Positions 19,638 through 27,801 of a stretch of 44,767 nucleotides of DNA are shown here, in pieces. The notes below the pieces were generated by a model. The model had not been told where the DNA came from. It saw only the letters and a program-made list of their open reading frames with translations, and searched no databases. Position 1 is the first letter of the stretch; the number at the start of each line of letters is the position of its first letter. The position numbers were made by a program, and so were the translations under genes. This DNA is from Cellulosimicrobium sp. CUA-896 (GTDB lineage Bacteria > Actinomycetota > Actinomycetes > Actinomycetales > Cellulomonadaceae): NCBI RefSeq assembly GCF_001942335.1, contig NZ_MKKH01000024.1, positions 1 through 44,767 of the forward strand, read 5' to 3'.

Positions 19638-22600
19638 ATGATCTCCACGCCGCGACGGCGTCCGCCGTCGCCGACCGCGTCACCCACCGCCTCGCCGGCC
19701 CCCGCCCCGCGCTCGCGCGCTGCGCGGGCGACCGCGTCGGTCACCGCGCTCGCGGTCGCGAGCACCACGCTCGCCGGCCTCACGGTCGCCGCACTGGCCG
19801 CGCCCGCGACGGGCGCGACCGCACCGCCGCCCTCGTGGGCGACCTCCAGTCCGAGCTCGCTGCGCCGCCGACTGGGACCCCGCCTGCGCCGCGACCGAGC
19901 TCGCCCCGACGGAGACGGCCGGCGTCTGGTCGGCGGAGTTCGACGTCCCCGCCGGCACGTGGCAGTACAAGGTCGCGATGGACGACGCCTGGGACGAGGC
20001 CTACGGCCGCGACGGCGGGGCCGAGAACGCACCCCTCGTGCTCGGCGGGGACACGCGCGTGCGCGTGACCTTCGACGACGCGACGCATCGCATCGCGCTC
20101 ACGCCCCTCGGCCTCGCCGGCGAGTACGACGACGCGCAGGACGCCGCGCTCGTCGTCCCGCCCGTGCGCCAGCCGGGGTCCGACGAGCGGTTCTACTTCG
20201 TCATGACCGACCGGTTCGCGAACGGCGACCCGTCGAACGACACCGCCGGCCTCGGCGACGACCCGCTCGTGTCCGGGTTCGACCCGACGAACAAGGGCTT
20301 CTACTCCGGCGGCGACATCGCAGGCCTGCGCGAGAGGCTCGACTACGTCGAGGGTCTCGGCACGACCGCGATCTGGCTGACGCCGTCGTTCAAGAACCAG
20401 CCCGTCCAGGGCACCGGCGCCGACGTGTCCGCCGGGTACCACGGCTACTGGATCACCGACTTCACGCAGATCGACCCGCACCTGGGCACCAACGCCGAGC
20501 TCGAGGCACTCATCGACGAGGCGCACGAGCGCGGGATCAAGGTCTACTTCGACATCATCACGAACCACACGGCCGACGTCGTCGACTACGAGGAGAAGCA
20601 GTACTCCTACGTCGACCAGGCGACGTCGCCGTACCGGGACGCGGCCGGGAACGTCTTCGACCCGGCCACCTACGCGGGCACCGACGACTTCCCGGAGCTC
20701 GACCCCGCGACGTCGTTCCCGTACACGCCCGTCGTCCCGGCGGGCAAGGAGGACCTCAAGGTCCCCGGGTGGCTCAACGACCCGACGCTCTACCACAACC
20801 GGGGCAACTCGACGTGGACGGGCGAGTCGGTCACCTACGGCGACTTCGACGGCCTCGACGACCTCATGACCGAGCACCCCACGGTCGTCGACGGGTTCGT
20901 CGACGTCTACCAGGACTGGGTGGACCTGGGCATCGACGGGTTCCGCATCGACACGGTCAAGCACGTGAACTTCGAGTTCTGGGAGCGCTGGACCACCGAG
21001 GTCCTCGACTACGCGCACGCGCAGGGCAAGGACGACTTCTTCATGTTCGGCGAGGTGTACGACGCCGACGCCGCGAAGCTCTCGCCGTACGTGCGCCGCA
21101 CCGACATGAGCTCGACGCTCGACTTCACGTTCCAGTCGGCCGCGACGAGCTACGCGAGCGGCAACAGCGCGAAGGGCCTCGCGGCGCTGTTCGCGAGCGA
21201 CGACATGTACACGACGCCCGACACGTCGGCGAGCGCGCTCCCGACCTTCCTCGGCAACCACGACATGGGACGCGTCGGCTACATGCTCGCGAGCACCGAC
21301 GACCCGCTCGCGCGCGACGAGCTCGCGCACGAGCTCATGTACCTCACGCGCGGCCAGCCCGTCGTGTACTACGGCGACGAGCAGGGCTTCGCCGGCACGG
21401 GCGGCGACAAGGACGCGCGCCAGACGCTGTTCGCGACCCAGGTCGCCGAGTACGCCGACCAGCCGCTCGTCACCGGCGAGACGGCGGGCAGCGTCGACCG
21501 CTACGACACCGACGCGCCGCTCTACGCGCACATCGCGTCGCTCGCGGCGCTGCGCGACGCGCACCCCGCGCTCGCGACCGGTGCGCAGGTGGAGCGCCAC
21601 GTCGAGAACGGGGCGGGCGTGTACGCGTTCAGCCGCGTCGACCGCGAGGAGAAGGTGGAGCACCTGGTCGCGCTGAACAACGCCGGCGAGGCGCGCGAGG
21701 CGACGTTCACGACCCTCACGCCCGGCGCCTCGTACGCCGTCCTGCACGGGGACGCCGAGCCCGCCACCGCCGACGCCGAGGGCACGGTGACGCTCACCGT
21801 CCCGGCGACGTCCGCCCTCGTGCTCGTGGCCGACCGCGAGGTCGGCGCGAACTCGACCGGCGAGATCGCCGTGACCGTCCCGGCGGCGGGCGCGGGCGTG
21901 ACCGGCGTCGCGCCCGTCGCGGCGACGGTCGATGCCGACGCGTGGGCGGAGACGTCGTTCGCGTGGCGCACCGTGGGTGCTGCCGGGGCGTCGGCGTGGC
22001 ACCACCTCGGCACCGCCGAGGACACGACGCCGCGTGTCTTCCACGACGTGACCGGCCTGCCCGAGGGGACGCTCGTCGAGTACCGCGCCGTGACGACCGA
22101 CGCCGACGGCGACCGGGCCGCCGCCTCGACGTTCGCGAGCGTCGGGGTCGACGTCACCGGCACGGTCAGCGAGGAGCCCGAGCCCGAGATCGACCTCGTC
22201 ACCGTGCCCGGCAGCCACAACGCGGCGATGGGCTGCGCGGGCGACTGGGCCCCCGGCTGCGAGGCCGCGAAGCTGACCCAGCGCCCCGACGGGGTGTACG
22301 CGGGCACGTTCGACGTCCCGGCCGGCACGTACGAGTACAAGGTCGCGATCAACGGCTCGTGGACCGTCAACTACGGCGTCGGCGGCGTGCCGGACGGCGG
22401 GAACGCCACCTACACGACCGACGGCGGACCCGTCACCTTCTACTGGGACCCGGTGAGCAAGGACTTCTCGAGCACGGCGCAGGGACCCCTCGTCACGCTC
22501 CCCGGCTCGTACCAGGACCAGGTCGGCTGCCCGGGCACGTGGCGCCCGACTGCCTCGCGACGTGGCTCAAGGACCCCGACGGCGACGGCATCTTCACGTG

Positions 22601-23090
22601 GTCGACGGACGACCTCGCCGCGGGCGCCTACGAGACGAAGGTCGCGCACGGCCTGGGCTGGGCCGAGAACTACGGCGTCGGCGGCGCGCCCGGCGGGGCG
22701 AACTACCAGTTCTCCGTCGGCGACGGCGAGACGGTCACCTTCACGTACGACGTCGCGACCCACGTGCTCGAGATCGCCGTCGGCCCGCCGGCGGACGACG
22801 AGCTCCCCGTCACGGTCGAGGCGCAGGCTCGCTGCCTCGCGGGCAAGGCCTACGTCGCCGTGCGTGCGACGAACGAGGGCCCGCTCCCGGTCCACGTGCG
22901 CCTGGAGACGCCGTTCGGCTCGCGTGCCGCCGGGACGGTGCAGCCCGGGAAGAACGCGTACCAGTCGTTCACGACGCGGGCGCGGTCGGTCGCGGCGGGC
23001 GAGGCCACGGTGACGGCGACGGCACGGGTCGACGGCGAGGAGGTCACCTCGACGTTCACCGCGCCCTACGAGGAGCTGACCTGCTCCTGA
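19638..23090 (+). CDS. Secreted multidomain GH13 alpha-amylase with X25 modules
   Basis: An extracellular starch-degrading enzyme of about 1151 aa. A long signal peptide (Arg/Pro-rich, then VTALAVASTTLAGLTVAALAAPATGA) precedes an X25 starch-binding-like module (about 62-150). The GH13 barrel follows, with region I DIITNHTAD, nucleophile Asp in DGFRIDTVKH (about residue 438), acid/base Glu in MFGEVYD (about 472) and FLGNHDMGR (about 541). After a beta domain and a fibronectin-like segment come two more X25 modules (from VTVPGSHNAAMGCAGDW, about 853, and VTLPGSYQDQVGCPG, about 951), then a C-terminal domain ending in Cys-Ser. Three frame breaks, each one base short (near 19823, 19859 and 22541), fall in the first X25 region and the last X25. 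The start is the ATG at 19638. A terminator follows. Confidence 0.88.
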   Translation: MISTPRRRPPSPTASPTASPAPAPRSRAARATASVTALAVASTTLAGLTVAALAAPATGATAPPPSWATSSPSSLRRRLGPRLRRDRARPDGDGRRLVGGVRRPRRHVAVQGRDGRRLGRGLRPRRRGRERTPRARRGHARARDLRRRDASHRAHAPRPRRRVRRRAGRRARRPARAPAGVRRAVLLRHDRPVRERRPVERHRRPRRRPARVRVRPDEQGLLLRRRHRRPAREARLRRGSRHDRDLADAVVQEPARPGHRRRRVRRVPRLLDHRLHADRPAPGHQRRARGTHRRGARARDQGLLRHHHEPHGRRRRLRGEAVLLRRPGDVAVPGRGRERLRPGHLRGHRRLPGARPRDVVPVHARRPGGQGGPQGPRVAQRPDALPQPGQLDVDGRVGHLRRLRRPRRPHDRAPHGRRRVRRRLPGLGGPGHRRVPHRHGQARELRVLGALDHRGPRLRARAGQGRLLHVRRGVRRRRREALAVRAPHRHELDARLHVPVGRDELRERQQREGPRGAVRERRHVHDARHVGERAPDLPRQPRHGTRRLHAREHRRPARARRARARAHVPHARPARRVLRRRAGLRRHGRRQGRAPDAVRDPGRRVRRPAARHRRDGGQRRPLRHRRAALRAHRVARGAARRAPRARDRCAGGAPRRERGGRVRVQPRRPRGEGGAPGRAEQRRRGARGDVHDPHARRLVRRPARGRRARHRRRRGHGDAHRPGDVRPRARGRPRGRRELDRRDRRDRPGGGRGRDRRRARRGDGRCRRVGGDVVRVAHRGCCRGVGVAPPRHRRGHDAACLPRRDRPARGDARRVPRRDDRRRRRPGRRLDVRERRGRRHRHGQRGARARDRPRHRARQPQRGDGLRGRLGPRLRGREADPAPRRGVRGHVRRPGRHVRVQGRDQRLVDRQLRRRRRAGRRERHLHDRRRTRHLLLGPGEQGLLEHGAGTPRHAPRLVPGPGRLPGHVAPDCLATWLKDPDGDGIFTWSTDDLAAGAYETKVAHGLGWAENYGVGGAPGGANYQFSVGDGETVTFTYDVATHVLEIAVGPPADDELPVTVEAQARCLAGKAYVAVRATNEGPLPVHVRLETPFGSRAAGTVQPGKNAYQSFTTRARSVAAGEATVTATARVDGEEVTSTFTAPYEELTCS

Positions 23091-23113
23091 GGTCACCGGT
23101 ACCGACGCGCGCG

Positions 23114-23147
23114 CGACGGCCGTCCTCCTCCCGGAGGGCGGCCGTCG
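23114..23147 (+). terminator. Hairpin terminator of the amylase gene
   Basis: A 15-bp stem (cgacggccg-t-cctcc with ggagg-g-cggccgtcg) closing the loop tccc, 23 nt after the amylase stop. Confidence 0.85.
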
Positions 23148-23191
23148 CCGCGTCACGGGGCCACGACGTCCGTCTCTCTCCAGGTAGCGCC

Positions 23192-23211
23192 TCCGGTCGT
23201 CGACGACCGGA
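23192..23211. promoter_or_regulatory. Perfect 20-bp palindrome, candidate operator
   Basis: tccggtcgtcgacgaccgga equals its own reverse complement over all 20 bases. It lies 87 nt before the start of the solenoid/HExxH gene pair and just after a possible -10 (TAGCGC, 23185-23190). A dimeric repressor site is the simplest reading; an RNA hairpin is the alternative. Confidence 0.45.
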
Positions 23212-23297
23212 CGCCGACGCGGGTCGAGGCCCGCACCGGCCGGCCCATCGACCCGGTGCCGCCGGCCCCGCCGTCGGACCCCTGCACGGAGCCGAGC

Positions 23298-24068
23298 ATG
23301 ACCACCGAGAACGCGCCGGACGCCACGAGCCCGGCCAAGCCCCCTGTCCACGTCGTCGACCGCCCCGACCTGCCGCCGCCGCGGCTCGGCCCGGAGACGA
23401 TCGACGACTTCCTCGTCTGGGCCGCGTCGGTCCCCGTCGGGGAGGTCGACGCCGTCCGGCGGGCGATCGCCTCGGCAGCGGCGTCGCAGCGTGACGAGCT
23501 CGTCGACCTCCTGCACCGGGAGCTGTGGCGGCTCCCGGTCACCGACGTCTCCCGGCACCTCGTCCTGCTGTCCACCGTCGGTGAGCTGCGGGACCCGCGC
23601 TCGGCCCAGGGCCTGGCGGACCTCGTGTGGTTCGAGCCCCTCGTCGACGAACGGCCGGGCAGCACGCCGGGCTGCTCCTTCGAGGTCGACCCGACCCGGA
23701 TGATCCAGGCGCGTGCCGTCGAGATGCTGTCGTACCTCGCGACGGAGGAGGCCGACCGTCTCACGGTGCGGGTCGCGCTCGAGCACCCCAGCCCCGCGGT
23801 CCGCGCCGCGGCGATCGACGCGCACCTGTACAACCACGGTGACTCCGCCGAGGAGGCGGACCGCCTGCGCGCGGTCGTCCGCTCCGAGGACGTCGTGCTC
23901 GTCGGCGTACCGCGCTTCACCCGCGACACCGACCCCGACGAGCTCGCCCGGTCGGTGCAGGAGTTCTACGACCGCCACCCGTCGGAGCGGGCGGACGACC
24001 CCCGGCACGGCGACGAGCCGCAGCCGCGGCACCGGGGGACCGGGACACCCGCCGAAGGGAGCGCGTGA
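23298..24068 (+). CDS. Alpha-solenoid (HEAT-like) protein of unknown function
   Basis: A 256-aa soluble, acidic protein without signal peptide or membrane segment. I do not recognise the family. The middle is built of paired helices: HRELWRLPVTDVSRHLVLLSTVGELRDPRSAQGL, then MIQARAVEMLSYLATEEADRLTVRVALEHPSPAVRAAAIDAHLY. The latter has the xxPxxxVRxxAxxAL pattern of HEAT repeats (about residues 134-177). The last 30 residues are charged and probably disordered. The ATG at 23298 has CACGGAG upstream; an in-frame GTG at 23256 is possible but adds only a Pro-rich stretch. Its stop overlaps the next start (TGATG), so it is translationally coupled to the HExxH gene. It could be a partner, chaperone or inhibitor of that protein. 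Confidence 0.7.
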   Translation: MTTENAPDATSPAKPPVHVVDRPDLPPPRLGPETIDDFLVWAASVPVGEVDAVRRAIASAAASQRDELVDLLHRELWRLPVTDVSRHLVLLSTVGELRDPRSAQGLADLVWFEPLVDERPGSTPGCSFEVDPTRMIQARAVEMLSYLATEEADRLTVRVALEHPSPAVRAAAIDAHLYNHGDSAEEADRLRAVVRSEDVVLVGVPRFTRDTDPDELARSVQEFYDRHPSERADDPRHGDEPQPRHRGTGTPAEGSA

Positions 24069-24835
24069 TGTGCCAGGACAACCGGAACCTCGAGGAGATC
24101 GTCGTCCACGGGCTCATCGGGACGATGGGGGTGAGCTACGACGCGTTCAACGCGTGGGCGAGGTGGTACTTCCAGATCACCAACGACTCGTGGGACCCGT
24201 GGGGGGCCGGTGACCCCAACGACAAGAGCAGGCCGTACGGCAAGACGCTCAACGCGCTGTTCCTCATCGGGTACGCGCTGAGCGACAACCACAACCTCCA
24301 GTGGCACTCGCTCGAGGACTACGAGTCGGTCGTCTCGGGCCAGGACAACCGCTTCCACGGCCACAACTACAAGCGCCGTCTCGTGCGGACGCAGCCCGAG
24401 GCGAGCGCGTCCTCCAACCGCATCGACATGTTCTGCCCGCTCTTCGCCCCGGGCTCGATCTCGAACTTCGCGAGCCACCGGGCCGGGGTGATGGTGCACG
24501 AGGGGTGGCACCTGTGGCAGCGCAAGCACGGGTTCGACAGCTCGCACCCGACCGGCGGCGCGAGCACGTGGTCGCAGGGCGACAAGTTCTACTTCCACGG
24601 CGTCGGCGCCTACGAGTTCGGGCACCTCCACGGGTACTCGACCACGCCGGGCGCGGTCCGGTTCCACTCGCCGTACCAGGTGGAGGCCGAGTTCTTCGCG
24701 GACCTCGCCGAGCTCGCCCGTCCGCAGGTGCCGTCCGTGGTGACCCAGACGGCCCGCAGCCACGGCAACATCCTCCTCGCGAACGCCTTCGTCAACGCGA
24801 CGCCCTACCGGATCGGTCAGCCGCGGCCCTGGTGA
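24068..24835 (+). CDS. Putative zinc metalloprotease-like protein with HExxH motif
   Basis: A 255-aa protein I do not recognise. The key feature is VMVHEGWHLWQRKHGF, an HExxH zinc-binding motif at residues 144-148. About 60 residues on comes VEAEFFADLAELA (Glu206/Glu208), a plausible third ligand as in gluzincins. The protein is unusually rich in Trp, His, Asn and Tyr, with a clear N-terminal half (GVSYDAFNAWARWYFQITNDSWDPWG). It has no signal peptide or membrane segment. The ATG at 24068 overlaps the stop of the solenoid gene; a GTG at 24065 is the alternative. The pair is convergent with purU, 9 nt away. Proteolytic activity is inferred from the motif only, and the HExxH could bind zinc for another purpose. 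Confidence 0.7.
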   Translation: MCQDNRNLEEIVVHGLIGTMGVSYDAFNAWARWYFQITNDSWDPWGAGDPNDKSRPYGKTLNALFLIGYALSDNHNLQWHSLEDYESVVSGQDNRFHGHNYKRRLVRTQPEASASSNRIDMFCPLFAPGSISNFASHRAGVMVHEGWHLWQRKHGFDSSHPTGGASTWSQGDKFYFHGVGAYEFGHLHGYSTTPGAVRFHSPYQVEAEFFADLAELARPQVPSVVTQTARSHGNILLANAFVNATPYRIGQPRPW

Positions 24836-24844
24836 CGGCGTCGC

Positions 24845-25759
24845 TCAGCGGAAGACGACGGTGCGGTGGCCGTCGAGCAGCACGCGGTGCTCGGCGTGCC
24901 ACCGGACCGCGCGGGCGAGCGTCTGACGCTCGACGTCCTCGCCGATCGCGACGAGGTCCTCGACGCGGCGCGAGTGGTCGACGCGCTCGACGTCCTGCTC
25001 GATGATCGGGCCCTCGTCGAGGTCGCCGGTGACGTAGTGCGACGTCGCGCCGATGAGCTTCACGCCCCGGTCGTGCGCCTGCGCGTAGGGGCGTGCTCCC
25101 TTGAAGCTCGGCAGGAACGAGTGGTGGATGTTGATGATCCGCCCGGGCATCTCCCGGCAGAGGTCGTCGGACAGGATCTGCATGTAGCGCGCGAGGACGA
25201 CGAGCTCGACGTCGAGCTCGGCGACGAGCTCGCGCAGCCGCGCCTCGGCGGCCGGCTTCGTGTCCCGCGCGACCGGGACGTGGTGGAACGGCTTGCCGTA
25301 GAACTCCGCGATGTCGGCGAGGTCGGTGTGGTTCCCGACGACGCCCACGACGTCGATCGGCATCGCCTGGGACCGCTCGCGGTACAGCAGGTCGACGAGG
25401 CAGTGCGGAGCCCTGGACACCATGAGGAGCGTGCGCACGCGCCGCCCGACGACGTCGAGGTCCCAGCTCATCGAGAAGCGGGCCGCGACCGGCGCGAGGG
25501 CGCCGACGATCTCGTCGCGGGACGCGGCCGCCTCCACCTGGACGCGCATGAAGAACAGCCCCGAGAGCGGGTCGCCGAACTGCTGCGACTCGGTGATGTT
25601 GCCGCCGAGCCCGGCGAGCGCCCCGGCCACGGCGTGCACGATGCCCGGACCGTCCGGGCACGAGAGGGTCAGGACCCAGTGCTGCTGGGGACCGGCGGAG
25701 GGCTCCGGCGCGCCGCCGAGGGGGGCGTCCGGCGAGGTGGGAGGCACTGACGTGGGCAC
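24845..25759 (-). CDS. purU: Formyltetrahydrofolate deformylase
   Basis: Hydrolyses 10-formyl-THF to formate and THF, balancing the one-carbon pool. The N-terminal ACT domain (WVLTLSCPDGPGIVHAVAGALAGLGGNITESQQFGD, about residues 26-61) is the usual regulatory part. The formyltransferase-fold domain carries NHHSFLPSF-type sequence (IINIHHSFLPSFKGARPYAQA) and the catalytic HYVTGDLDEGPII. The GTG at 25759 gives about 304 aa. It sits 6 nt after TACCCT (25771-25766), so a leaderless start is likely; the longer frame to 25828 adds only Arg/Pro-rich sequence. It is divergent from the GNAT gene. The presence of purH, glyA and folD in the same window links it functionally, though not as an operon. Confidence 0.93.
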   Translation of the reverse strand: MPTSVPPTSPDAPLGGAPEPSAGPQQHWVLTLSCPDGPGIVHAVAGALAGLGGNITESQQFGDPLSGLFFMRVQVEAAASRDEIVGALAPVAARFSMSWDLDVVGRRVRTLLMVSRAPHCLVDLLYRERSQAMPIDVVGVVGNHTDLADIAEFYGKPFHHVPVARDTKPAAEARLRELVAELDVELVVLARYMQILSDDLCREMPGRIINIHHSFLPSFKGARPYAQAHDRGVKLIGATSHYVTGDLDEGPIIEQDVERVDHSRRVEDLVAIGEDVERQTLARAVRWHAEHRVLLDGHRTVVFR

Positions 25760-25866
25760 CCTCCGAGGGTAGCCGCGCGGCGGCGGGGCACGGCCCGGCG
25801 TCCTGTCCGCGGACATCACCCCGGGCACGCACCGTGCGGTGCGCGCTTCTCTGCGACGATGGAGCC

Positions 25867-26460
25867 ATGAACGACGCGCAGATCACCACCCGCCTCGTCA
25901 CGGACGCCGAGGCCGGCGAGCTCCTGACCCTGCGGCGGGCCGCGTTCGTCACGGAGGCCCAGCTGTACGGCGACCCGAACATCCCGCCGCTGACGCAGAC
26001 CCTCCACGAGCTCCGGGACGACCTCGCGCGCGCGGGCGTCGTCACGATCGGGGCGTGGCTCGGCCCGCGCCTCGTCGGGTCCGTGCGGGTGGAGATCGAG
26101 GGGACGAAGGCGACGCTCGGCCGCCTCGCCGTCGCCCCCGACATGCAGGGCCGGGGCATCGGCACCCAGATGCTCTTCGAGGTGCTGCCGTACCTGCCCG
26201 AGCAGACGTCGGAGATCTGGGTCTTCACGGGCAAGGACTCGAAGCAGAACCTCGCGCTGTACACCCGGCACGGCTACGAGGAGCAGTACGACAAGGCGGC
26301 GGGCGACCTCACGTACACGTACCTGCGGCGCATCCTCGGCGAGGCCGAGGCGCGCAACCTCGCCGACCCGGCACCCGACGCGACGCGCTCGTCGACCGCG
26401 ACTGACCTCCGGGCGCCGCAGAGTTCACGTCGGCGTAACGCCCGAGGGCTTGTGCCGTGA
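25867..26460 (+). CDS. GNAT family N-acetyltransferase
   Basis: A 197-aa protein with the GNAT fold. The acetyl-CoA loop is LGRLAVAPDMQGRGIGTQMLFEVL (R/Q-x-x-G-x-G/A at QGRGIG, near residues 97-102), and NLALYTRHGYEEQYDKA is the conserved C-terminal strand-helix. The acceptor substrate cannot be predicted. The ATG at 25867 lies 6 nt after GACGAT, with GGAG between them, so the leader is very short or absent. The last 25 residues are Ser/Arg-rich and unlike the family. The alternative frame stops at 26405, so one more base loss near the end is possible. Confidence 0.8.
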   Translation: MNDAQITTRLVTDAEAGELLTLRRAAFVTEAQLYGDPNIPPLTQTLHELRDDLARAGVVTIGAWLGPRLVGSVRVEIEGTKATLGRLAVAPDMQGRGIGTQMLFEVLPYLPEQTSEIWVFTGKDSKQNLALYTRHGYEEQYDKAAGDLTYTYLRRILGEAEARNLADPAPDATRSSTATDLRAPQSSRRRNARGLVP

Positions 26461-26479
26461 CCCGGGCGCTCCCGACGAT
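26450..26479 (+). promoter_or_regulatory. Promoter of the GH16 glucanase gene
   Basis: TTGTGC (26450-26455), an 18-bp spacer and GACGAT (26474-26479) lie inside the end of the GNAT frame. The GH16 ATG is only 5 nt beyond the -10, so the transcript would be leaderless or nearly so. Confidence 0.4.
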
Positions 26480-26484
26480 GGAGC

Positions 26485-27801
26485 ATGCGGACGCGACTCC
26501 TCGTCGCGCTGATCGCCACGGTGGCCCTCACCGGGGCGCTCGCGGCGGTGCTGGGCGCGAGCACCACCTCCTCGGACGACCCCCCGACGTGGGCGGACGA
26601 GTTCGACGGTCCTGCCGGCACCCCTCCCGACCCGGGCCGGTGGCGGTACGACCTCGGCGGCGACGGCTGGGGCAACGGCGAGCTGCAGTACTACACGGAC
26701 AGCACGCGCAACGCGGCGCACGACGGCGAGGGCCACCTCGTCATCACGGCGCGGCGTGAGAACCCGGGTGCCCGTTCGTGCCACTACGGACCGTGCGAGT
26801 ACACGTCGGCGCGCCTGCTGACGGCCGGGCTCTTCGAGCAGCGGTACGGCACGTTCGCCGCGCGCATCAAGATCCCGCGCGGGCAGGGCGTGTGGCCGGC
26901 GTTCTGGATGCTCGGCCGCGGCGTCCACACCACCGACCCGTGGCCCTCGAGCGGCGAGATCGACGTCATGGAGAACGTCGGCAAGGAGCCGGGGACGGTG
27001 TGGGGCAGCCTGCACATGCCGGGCCGCTCGGGGGCGGACTCGGTGACCGCCGCGTCCGTCCTCCCCGACGGGCGCGCGTTCGCGGACGACTTCCACGTGT
27101 ACTCCGTCGACTGGCGTCCGGGGGAGATCACCTGGTCGGTCGACGGAGAGACGTACGCACGCGTGACGCCCGACGACGCCGAGCGCGGCCGGTGGGTGTT
27201 CGACGACGCCCCGTTCTTCCTCGTCCTCAACGTCGCCGTGGGCGGTACGTGGCCCGGGCCGCCGGACGCCTCGACGCAGCTCCCGCAGCGGATGCTCGTC
27301 GACTGGGTCCGCGTCCACGCGGGCGAGGGGGACGGCGGAGGCGGCGGCGAGAGCGGCGGGGAGAGCGGCGGCGAGAGCGGCGGTGACCGGACGTCCGCGC
27401 CGGAGGAGGCGGCGGTCCCCGCGGCCCGACCGATCCAGGGTCACGCGGGCAAGTGCATCGGCGTGCCCGGCGGCGTCGCCGTCGACGGCACCGCGCTCGT
27501 GCTCGAGACGTGCGACGACGGGCCCGGCCAGCGGTGGACGTTCGACGCCGACGGGACGGTCCGCACGCTCGGGATGTGCATGGACGTCGCCGGCGGGTCG
27601 CGCGAGGACGGCGCGACGGTGCAGCTCGCGCCGTGCTCGGGCGTCCCGACGCAGCAGTTCGTGCTGGCGTCCGCCGGCGACCTCGTCAGCGTCCCGGCCG
27701 ACCGGTGCGTCGACGTGCGGGACCGCTCCACGGCCGACGGTGCCCCGCTCCAGACCTGGACCTGTGCGGGGACCGCCAACCAGAAGTGGTGGCTCGGCTG
27801 A
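26485..27801 (+). CDS. Secreted GH16 endo-beta-1,3-glucanase with CBM13
   Basis: A 438-aa exported hydrolase. The signal peptide is MRTRLLVALIATVALTGALAAVLGA. The GH16 domain (about 34-277) starts TWADEFDGPAGTPPDPGRWRYDLGG and has the catalytic GEIDVMENVG (the E-x-D-x-x-E signature, near residue 157) and a laminarinase-type ending, VGGTWPGPPD. A Gly/Ser/Glu linker joins it to a ricin-B-type CBM13 (about 315-438) with QxW-type repeats (GQRW, TQQF, NQKW). The substrate is most likely laminarin, curdlan or fungal cell wall beta-1,3-glucan. Its stop codon abuts the stop of the convergent GH26 gene with no base between. The ATG at 26478 is out of frame and not used. Confidence 0.9.
   Translation: MRTRLLVALIATVALTGALAAVLGASTTSSDDPPTWADEFDGPAGTPPDPGRWRYDLGGDGWGNGELQYYTDSTRNAAHDGEGHLVITARRENPGARSCHYGPCEYTSARLLTAGLFEQRYGTFAARIKIPRGQGVWPAFWMLGRGVHTTDPWPSSGEIDVMENVGKEPGTVWGSLHMPGRSGADSVTAASVLPDGRAFADDFHVYSVDWRPGEITWSVDGETYARVTPDDAERGRWVFDDAPFFLVLNVAVGGTWPGPPDASTQLPQRMLVDWVRVHAGEGDGGGGGESGGESGGESGGDRTSAPEEAAVPAARPIQGHAGKCIGVPGGVAVDGTALVLETCDDGPGQRWTFDADGTVRTLGMCMDVAGGSREDGATVQLAPCSGVPTQQFVLASAGDLVSVPADRCVDVRDRSTADGAPLQTWTCAGTANQKWWLG
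27343..27378 (+). repeat. Three 12-bp tandem units encoding the GH16 linker
   Basis: ggcggcgagagc, ggcggggagagc and ggcggcgagagc in tandem, followed by a partial fourth unit. They encode GGES repeats between the catalytic domain and the CBM13. The copy number is likely variable between strains. Confidence 0.85.

Noticed and set aside
19780..22218. Open frame of 812 residues on the minus strand opposite the amylase
   Set aside because: The composition (Arg/Val/Gly/Glu) is that of an antisense shadow, and the plus strand encodes clear GH13 catalytic motifs.
27343..27378. 12-bp repeats in the GH16 gene as a regulatory iteron
   Set aside because: They are in frame and encode a Gly/Ser/Glu interdomain linker, which fully explains them.
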